From Haematococcus lacustris (taxonomy: Eukaryota; Chlorophyta; Chlorophyceae; Chlamydomonadales; Haematococcaceae), in the NCBI GenBank assembly GCA_030144725.1, contig JASKMD010000031.1:10834229-10898228 (forward strand): a DNA stretch of 64,000 nt, read 5' to 3'. Shown in pieces: positions 57,458-64,000 of the stretch. Within the stretch, counting starts at the first letter, position 1. Each line of letters begins with the position of its first letter. The notes beneath the pieces were generated by a model that saw nothing but the letters and a program-made list of their open reading frames with translations, was not told where the DNA came from and searched no databases. The translations under genes and the position numbers were made by a program.

Positions 57458-60391
57458 ACCAGCCCGTGCTGCTCTGCCGCGGCTGCTGCCTTCAGCACCG
57501 CCAGCACCGCATCAGCTGTGGCCATGTGATGCGGGACTCCAGGCTGCAGCTGGGGCAGGGTGTTTGCGAGCAGCTGCAACACTGCAAGCAGCTGCTGCCT
57601 GTCCACAGCCAGGGAGGCCGGCTGGGAGGCGGAGCGGGGCTGATCCACCCAGGGTCCCCCAGTGCTGGCAGCAGCTGCCAGGCTGCTAGAACCCTTGAGG
57701 CTGGCTGGCTGTCCATTGGGCTGCACATACTTTGCTGGGGTCAAAGCAGCTGCTTGGGCAGCAGCAGCAGCAGCAGCAGCAGCCACCTTGCTTGCCCCCC
57801 TTGATGGTGTTTGCCTGGTGGCACTGGCGGGGGGAGGGCCGGGGGTCTTAGGCTCAAGAGCGTCGGGCAGGGCCTCCACGCTGCTGGCTGCTCTCCCCCT
57901 TCCTTGCCGAGTGCCTGGGCCGGGTGTACTTGGAGGCACCCCTCCCGCTGCTGCCCCTGCTGCTGCCCTGTCCGGCTGCCCCTGCCCTGCCCCTGCCAAC
58001 GCCTCCACCGGGCTGGCGGTCAAGCTGTTTGCGACCAGTGCTGGCAGAGCCTCAGGGTCAGTGATCAGGAGGCTGGTGTGCGGCAGCAGGGCATGGAGGA
58101 CGTGGGCTAGTTCAGCAGCAGCAGGGTGGTGGCCAGGGTGGAGGAACAGCAGCCCTGCCACCGCCTGCAGGCAGGCCAGGGCTGCCCTGCGGACCGGCAG
58201 GAAGCAGCTGCGGGCTGCGGCCAGCAGGCAGGGGGTGGAGGCAACCAGGCCCTCCACCAGATCTGAAACCTCAGTGCCAAGGCTGGTGGTGGTGGTGGTG
58301 GTGGTGGTGCCAGCGGCAGAGGAGGAGGAGGAGGAGGATCGTGTGGGTCTGAGGGGGGTGGTGACGTGGGCGTGGGGCGCACGGCTGGGGGGATGGCACT
58401 CAGCCTCCAGCATCCGCAACGCACACAGCTGCACCGCAAGACTGGGTGCTGCGCTGCTGCCGGGCAGGTGTTCAGACCTAGGCCTAGGTCGCTGCTTGGG
58501 ATCCAGGAGGGGCGGGGGCTGGGGGGCGTGGGGGGAGGCCTGGGGGGTGGAGTACATAGCGGCCAGGAAGGCGCACCGCTGCCTGCTGTCTGGCAGGCTG
58601 AGCTTGAGCAGCAAAGCTAGGTGGGTGTCAAACCTGCCAGCGGGCTGCAGCTCCGCCAACGTGACAAACACTGACCCAACATCCAGGCCAGGAGTGGCAG
58701 GGGCAGAACGCGCACTGCCATCTCCGCTGCCAGCCTTGTTGGCCGAGGGGGGAGGCAGGCTACATGCCTGCAGCGCTGCGAGGAGAGCGTGGGTCAGCAG
58801 GGCGGCATGCAGGGCGGCGGGGCGGTGGGCCAGCTGCACGCCGTGCTGTTGGGTCAGCAAGCCAGCTGTGCATCCGTCCAGCACCTCAGCCGCCACCTGC
58901 TGCCAGCTTCCTTCACCTGCCTGCTGCTGGCCTGACTCTGAGAGGCCCGACCCTGCCGCCTGTCCTTGCCTTGGGGCGGGCTCCTTACCAACTGCCCCTG
59001 CCCCTGCCCCTGCCCCTGCCCCTGCCCCTGCCCCTGCCTGCAGCTCAACAACACACAGCTGGAACAGCAGCTGCCCCAGGGAGGCTGCTGCGGAGGCTGC
59101 CGCTGCCGCGGTGGTGGCAGAGCGGTTGCTCCTGCCTTCACACGCTTTGCTGAGGGCAGAGAGGACCGCGAGCAGCAGCAGGTGCCGGGCGCGCAGCCAC
59201 TCAAGCCCAGGCCCAGCCTGCCTCACTGCCCCATGGGACAGCTGAGGAGTAACAGTAGGGGCAGCAGGGGAAGGGGCGGCGCCAGCTGGGTGCAGAGGGG
59301 CTGCTGCTGCAGCTTGTGAGCCAGGGTGAGGGGCAAGGAGAGGGGCAGGGGCAGGCGAGGAGCAGCTGCAAGCTGAGTGCACCAGGCGCAGCACCTCCGC
59401 CCCTACGCTGTCTGGCTTCTTGGCCAGCTCCTTTGCGACTGCCTGCAGCGCAGCGCGCTGGAAAGCCAGGGCAGCGGCAACCTGGCGCTCGTGCCGCTCA
59501 GCACTGGTCTCCCCGGCCTGCTCCCTAGCTGGGGCGGTTGGGGCAGTTGGGGCCTCCCCACCCTGCTTGGCCCTGGCTCCTCGCTTTGCACGGGCCTCCC
59601 CAGCCGCCTCTGTTGCAGGCGCAGCAGCCACCTCCGCCGCCTCTGTCGCTGCCGCTGCAACTGCACCCTTCGCTGCCCCCGCCGCCGCCCGCTGCTCCTC
59701 GCCCACTGCTTGTGACAGGGCGTCGGCGGCAGGCTGTAGAGCTGCTTGCAGCGAGGTCAGCAGGGGGTGCTTCACTGCTGCTGATGCCGCAAGAGCCGCC
59801 TGAACGAGCTTGGTAGAGCGGGTGCCTGGCAGCAGATGCTGCAGCACTGCCAACACTGTGACAGCCTGAACTTGGGAATGGGAAGGGCTGGGGCTGGATC
59901 CACCTGGTGCCGCCTGATGGCCCGCCGGTGTTGGCTGCTCGCCTGCTGCAGTGGTGGGGTGTGGGGCAGGGGAGGAAGCGGTGGCGATTGAGGCGATCAG
60001 GGGCAATAGGTGCAGCGCCTTGCAGCAGGCGGCCCGCACATGCTTCATGGGTGTGGCGGGCCTGTCCGGGCTGAAGAGGAGGGTGTGGAGGCGGTGCAGG
60101 GTGGGCAGCAGCTGGGGCCACAGGGCGGGTAGGGGCAGAGAGGGCAGGCAGTCTAGGCCTAGCGTGGCGGAAACCACCTCCATGTCGTCGTCCTGTGGGC
60201 AGCACCAGCATCAGCACCACCGGCTGAGCCAGGGGCTGCCGACAGCAGCAGCAGCAGTGAAGCATGGGAGAGCTGCCATAGGACCAGCAACAGTGCGGGA
60301 GGACAATGTGGAGAGGCATGAGACAGGCATAAGCAGCAGTTGGGACAGCGGTCGGCAGTAATAGCAGCAGTTGGAGCTGCCTGCTTGCCTA

Positions 60392-60467
<76 letters not shown>

Positions 60468-63400
60468 CCCGCCCGCCCACATCTGCCTGGCCCCACCTTC
60501 AGGCCTTGGAGGACAATAGCCTGCAGCTGGTGGCGCTGCTCTGCCTGCTCCGCCTCACCCTTCAGCGACAGCAGCTCACCAGCACGCAGCAGTGCCTGCA
60601 CCCATCAAGAGCAAGGCAAGGCATGTGTAGGCAGAGCTGACATGAACCTTGAGGCATGGCCTGTCTGTTTAGCGCCGGCCAGCCCCATGGCATGCTTGCT
60701 TCAAGCAGGCCAAACCCTAGGCATGTTGGTGCATGTGTGGGTGTGGGTATGCAAGCAATAGGGAGGTTCATGGACTAACTGTGGAAGGGAGGGAATGCAA
60801 GCCAATAGCAAGGTACGATGCAAACTGAAATCAAGAAAATAATTGTATGTGTGGTGCGGCAACGCGGACGAACCTTGCCTGGGCATGCAGTCGAAAGGGG
60901 GAGAGGGGGTGTATCTATAGGTCCAGCAGAGCCGACTAGGTATAGTGGGCCAGGATGCCTCAGGATGCGAGTGCACACCTCACCTTCCTTGCGGGATGGA
61001 GATGGATCCCTCATCTTTATTGCATACCTCACTTACTGCAAGCTCGCCCTAGCTGCCTGTCCAGGCAACAGACCAAGCAGGGTCTTTGGGAGGCGGCTGC
61101 TACCACCGCTACTGACTGTTGCCCCCTCCGCCCCCCATCTCACCTTCCCCGGTTCCCGCCCCTCTGCACCTCCCCGCCACCCCCCCACTCATGCAGCCGC
61201 CCCCCCTTTTGATCATCACGCACCATCTTGCGCACGCCGGGGATGGGTGAGGCTGCCGCTGCAGCCAGGGTCAGTGAGGCATCACCTCCACAGGGGCCAT
61301 GGATAGAGCCACCTAGCGCGGCCCCCAGCACCTGCACCACCGCAGCCCTCCTAGCCTCCTGCACCTTGCGCACTGCATCACCCTCCTCCTCCTCCTCCCC
61401 GTCCTCCTCCTCATCCTCCTCCTCCCCTTGCGGGGGCGCAGCGACTGCCTGCACAACCTGCCCAGCCACCCCAGCTGGGAGTTGAGGGGTTGGGCACGGG
61501 GTGTTGGAGGTCAGCTTTGGCTTGCTCTGAGCTGGTGCCAGGGCGGCGTTGGCAGCTGCATCCAGCTGTGTGGGGTAGCGCAGGTCCAGGGCCTTCAGCA
61601 AGCGCTGGATGGCCAGCATGCCTGCAGCTGTGCCTGGGGCCTGGCTGGTGGCTGGTGTAGTGGGGGTGGAAGGGGAGGTGTACAGCGAGGCTGCCAGGTC
61701 CAGGAGCTGAGAGGCTAGAGCCTGAGCCTCCTGGACCAGCAGTCCTGAATGCACCAGCTCCAACAGAGCTGGTTCGAATTCAACTGTGTCACTCTTTTCA
61801 GGCCTCCCACTTGTCACCTGCGGGTCACTCTTTTGAATCGCAGTGGCTAGGGCGGTGGCCAGCGAGGTGGTGAGCAGGCGGAGGAGGGGTGTAAGCGCTA
61901 GCTCCGCCTGGCTCAAACTTGTCAGCACGTCCAGGAAGCTGGGGCTGCTGACCAGGCACTGCGGGCAGCAGCAGGGCAGGGCTGAGGAGCACGCAGGTGC
62001 CCAGGCCAGGAGTGGGTCAGGAGTGGACGGGGTGCAGACCAGCAGGTGCGAGGGAGGGGAGCATGAGGGCAGGCAGGGAGGTGGGAGCTAGCAGGCTGGG
62101 CAGGGCAGGTGTTGGAAGAATGGAGAAAAAGCGCAGGGAATGGAGGCCAGGGGGAGGGGTAGGAGGGACCGAGAGTGCTGACATTGGTCCACATGGCTGC
62201 TTCAGTGGTCACAGCCTGGCAGGGCCTGGCAGCAGCGCATGGCACTGGGTGAGCTGAGTCACCTTTAAGGCTTTAGAAGGGATGAGGGTGAGGTTGGGCT
62301 GTGTGTGGGCCATGTGGGCTAGGGTCATCAGCACCAAACGCATGGCATCAGGCCCTGCCTCAATGTTGCGCAGCGCAGAGTTCACCACACCTGCCGTGAC
62401 AACCAGAAGGGAGACGGCAGCAGGGAAGTTAGGCAGGGCGTGGCAGAGGGTAGGGCAGGGCAGGGCTAGGGAATGGGCTCGAGGGGTAGTGGGCCAGCAG
62501 CAATGCAGCTTGAGGTGGTGAAAGCGGGCCAGCTGAGTTCTCTATGACAGGCTGGTCGCACCACAGCGCTGCCGCCATCCGTTTGCTCCCTGCCACCAGC
62601 CGCTGCCCCCAACCCGCTGCCCATAGCCTGCTGCCCCCGACCTGCTGCCACCAGCCCGCAGCCCCCATCCTGCTACCCCCCACGCACAGCTCACCCCGCA
62701 GCAGCTCCTTGCGCAGGCTGGTGCGTGAGCACAACGCCCCCACCACCATCAGGGTGGCTTCACGGTAGGCGGTGGCCGCGCCCTGCTCCAGTCCACTGCT
62801 GATGTACGGCAGCAGGCTGGACAGCAGCTTGTCGTCAATGACCTGCAACCAGGGGGTGGCAGTCCTCCACAGCCTAGTCCTTGTCCTTCATGTCCTCCCA
62901 CCTCCCCTGCCCTCCCCTCCCCTCCATCTGTCCTCACAGGAAACTCACACCACCACACCCATGCACCTTGCATGGTGCTTCCACCCCTGCTGGCTCCACC
63001 TCTACTCCTGCCACCACAGCTGTTGCTGTTGCTGCGGCTGTTGATTGCAACCACTCAGGCTCTCACCACGTCTGCCACAGCGGCTGCTGGCGCTGACACG
63101 CTGCTGCCTGTGCTGCGCTGCTGCCTCTGCTGTCAGTGACAGTATTGGTGCTGACGCCTCAGCTGCTGGCGCTGTGGCTGCTGGCGCTGTGGCTGCTGCC
63201 TCTGCTGTTGTTGGCAGTGTCGCTGCTGGTTTTGACACTCCTGCCTCTGCTCTCACTGGCAGTGACACAGGGGCAGCTGCCTCCGCTACACTGCTGCCTC
63301 TGCTGCTAGTGGTAGTGTCGCTGCTGGCGCTGAGGCCGCTCCCTCCTGTCCGCGACTGTTCCTGCCCCGCACCTCCATCTGTTGTACGACCTCACACAGT

Positions 63401-63603
63401 GTGACCGCATAGAAGGACAGGTAGGCTGTGCTGGCTGCCCGGCCTCTAGCCCCTTGCTTAGCCGCGGCCGCCGCCATGAAGTGCAGCAGGGCGCTGTCCC
63501 GCAGGCAGCGGGCCACCAGCTGGGTGCGGGGCAGCGCGGCGCCAGATGACTTGATGGGGCTCAGCCAAGACCATAGGCCACGTGAGGGGTCCAGGGTCAG
63601 CAC
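49287..63603 (-). CDS. UTP10: UTP10/HEATR1, SSU-processome HEAT-repeat protein (5' end beyond the window)
   Basis: U3 snoRNP/UtpA-complex component needed for early pre-18S rRNA processing and rDNA transcription in the nucleolus (family knowledge). Thirteen exons with consistent phases: 63373-63603, 62695-62842, 62263-62390, 61224-61958, 60497-60595, 56253-60192, 55569-56095, 54651-55130, 52236-52625, 51900-52076, 49998-51620, 49627-49737, 49287-49412; 2904 residues plus stop. The first exon reads WSWLSPIKSSGAALPRTQLV, matching human HEATR1 near residue 175, so about 170 residues lie to the right. The last exons read EHWKPLNRQ, YLVLLPE and TIPFLSELL..LDQYLKI, matching the human C-terminus (WKPLNYQ, YIVLLPE, IPFLAEL). 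Human HEATR1 has about 2144 residues; the excess here is Ala/Pro/Gln/Ser low complexity. Large introns hold satellites. Confidence 0.93.
49998..51620 (-). CDS. UTP10: UTP10 exon carrying the BP28CT domain
   Basis: 541 codons, phase 0 at both ends. The N-terminal half has HEAT-like helices (AFAHVADACGSYKP, LDSLIQHLGPFLSPYLPAIL). The second half has the BP28CT pattern: LNEVKFKPLFLRLLDW, SRVITLFTVVCGLADKLRSVLVPYFKYLLD, a basic KTPKRKKQKKGE insert (possible nuclear or nucleolar targeting), ALHRCFLYDTVGFVDGDKVA and EHWKPLNRQ. Confidence 0.9.
52782..52839. repeat. (TTTGC)n pentanucleotide array
   Basis: About 11 pure copies of TTTGC. Confidence 0.95.
53107..53963. repeat. 32-bp minisatellite, about 26 copies
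   Basis: The unit begins GGCAGCAGGGCGGCAGGGCA and ends AAGGGGGGAT. Two unit types alternate in blocks (GCAGGGCGG and GCAGAGCGG), with one 8-base insertion at about 53437. All frames of both strands are open through it, giving spurious ORFs. Confidence 0.95.
55450..55550. repeat. (TGAGGGG)n heptamer array in a UTP10 intron
   Basis: About 13 tandem TGAGGGG-like heptamers within intron 55131-55568. Telomere-like in length and G-richness but not the plant (TTTAGGG) or Chlamydomonas (TTTTAGGG) repeat. Confidence 0.9.
56253..60192 (-). CDS. UTP10: UTP10 giant central exon (3.94 kb)
   Basis: One uninterrupted exon of 3940 bases between acceptor ..gcccacag (before GACGAC at 60192) and a phase-1 donor at 56253. 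The apparent Met at 60183 is internal, not a start. It holds alpha-helical HEAT-like stretches (LACLQAVAGLLFLHPG, LQLLANTLPQLQP) separated by long low-complexity insertions: a Gly-Ala run encoded by CCCCTG hexamers (about 58998-59038), poly-Gln from CTG runs (57429-57463), poly-Thr (about 58290) and poly-Ser (about 58325). Confidence 0.85.
60392..60468. repeat. (CCTG)n tetranucleotide array in a UTP10 intron
   Basis: About 19 copies of CCTG close to the donor side of intron 60193-60496. Confidence 0.93.
60596..61223 (-). other. UTP10: UTP10 intron (about 628 bases)
   Basis: Between the 33-codon exon 60497-60595 and exon 61224-61958. No gene-like frame or repeat of note. Confidence 0.7.
62263..62842 (-). 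CDS. UTP10: UTP10 N-terminal exons with the U3snoRNP10-type region
   Basis: Exon 62695-62842 encodes VIDDKLLSSLLPYISSGLEQG and TAYREATLMVVGALCSR, resembling the HEATR1 stretch KLFPYIQKGL..YRAATYMII; it ends in phase 1. Exon 62263-62390 completes the Gly codon and gives VVNSALRNIEAG..LTLIPSKALK. These two exons are too short for a simple ORF search and are easily missed. Confidence 0.85.
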
Positions 63604-63735
63604 CTGGTCACACCAGGCACTGGGGCAGGGTCAGAGGGGTGGGGAGGTGGGGGGTGGGGAGGTGGGGGGGTGGGAGTGGGAGGGAGGAGGGGGATAAGGT
63701 GGTGAGGGTGAGGGTAGGGGGGTGTGGGAGGAGTT

Positions 63736-64000
63736 GGTGGGTGGGTGGGTGGGTGGGTGGGTGGGTGGGTGGGTGGGTGGGTGGATGGGTGGGTGGGTGG
63801 GTGGGTGGGTGGGTGGGTGGGTGGGTGGGTGGGTGGGTGGGTGGGTGGGTGGGTGGGTGGGTGGATGGGTGGGTGGGTGGGTGGGTGGGTGGGTGGGTGG
63901 GTGGGTGGGTGGGTGGGTGGGTGGGTGGGTGGGTGGGTGGGTGGGTGGGTGGGTGGGTGGGTGGGTGGGTGGGTGGGTGGGTGGGTGGGTGGGTGGGTGG
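63736..64000. repeat. (GGGT)n tetranucleotide array running off the window
   Basis: At least 65 copies, interrupted by single GGAT units near 63781 and 63861. It lies in the UTP10 intron upstream of exon 63373-63603. G-quadruplex-prone on the plus strand, which is the template strand of the gene. Confidence 0.95.

Noticed and set aside
57662..59245. 527-residue plus-strand frame
   Set aside because: Shadow of the 3.9 kb UTP10 exon; composition is biased Ser/Ala/Gly/Arg and no domain is seen.

Overview
The window looks like nuclear DNA of a chlorophycean green alga (Chlamydomonadales; a Haematococcus-like genome is my best guess, not proven). The grounds are high GC, dense G/C-rich micro- and minisatellites, genes with short phase-consistent GT-AG introns, secreted Pro-rich proteins with an RRxxLLQ motif, a chromodomain Ty3/gypsy retrotransposon, and algal-type TGTAA sites downstream of genes. 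Two 500-N placeholders (1707-2206 and 36001-36500) show it is a scaffold of at least three contigs.

Layout. 47-8015: two plus-strand members of a lineage-specific family of secreted, single-pass membrane proteins (Pro-rich ectodomain plus one or two ~130-residue Cys-containing modules). Between them lie a 1.2 kb (GGGGC)n array and a decayed transposon-type gene. 8668-15759: a Ty3/gypsy chromovirus with short identical LTRs, frameshifted in protease/RT and interrupted in RT by a 1.5 kb TIR element; its RNase H-integrase-chromodomain part is still open. 15984-16272: a truncated pseudogene of the membrane-protein family. 17685-18817: a third family member (minus). 19534-24550: a 277-bp satellite, then a 2.6 kb CAG/GGGGC compound satellite. 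25061-27372: TIR elements and a broken Fanzor/TnpB-like C-terminal fragment. 28789-30582: a fourth, two-module family member (minus). 32598-35939: the last five exons of UTP10/HEATR1.

After the second gap, 36501 to about 52650 repeats 19819 to about 35965 almost exactly: satellites, TIR elements, Fanzor-like fragment, two-module membrane gene and UTP10 3' exons. The match runs right up to the gap on both sides. This is most simply two overlapping contig ends that were not merged, so the fifth membrane gene and the partial UTP10 copy may not be extra genes.

49287-63603 (minus) is the main gene: UTP10/HEATR1, the SSU-processome HEAT-repeat protein. I rebuilt 13 exons whose phases all agree, giving 2904 residues plus the stop codon; by comparison with the human protein about 170 N-terminal residues lie beyond the right edge. 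Its introns carry a 32-bp minisatellite, TTTGC, TGAGGGG, CCTG and GGGT arrays.

No operons, CRISPR arrays or convincing tRNA/rRNA genes were seen. The most novel content is the membrane-protein cluster (shared signal-peptide exon and phase-1 intron, homogenised core, swapped tails) and the SARLLP repeat linker inside the chromovirus polyprotein.
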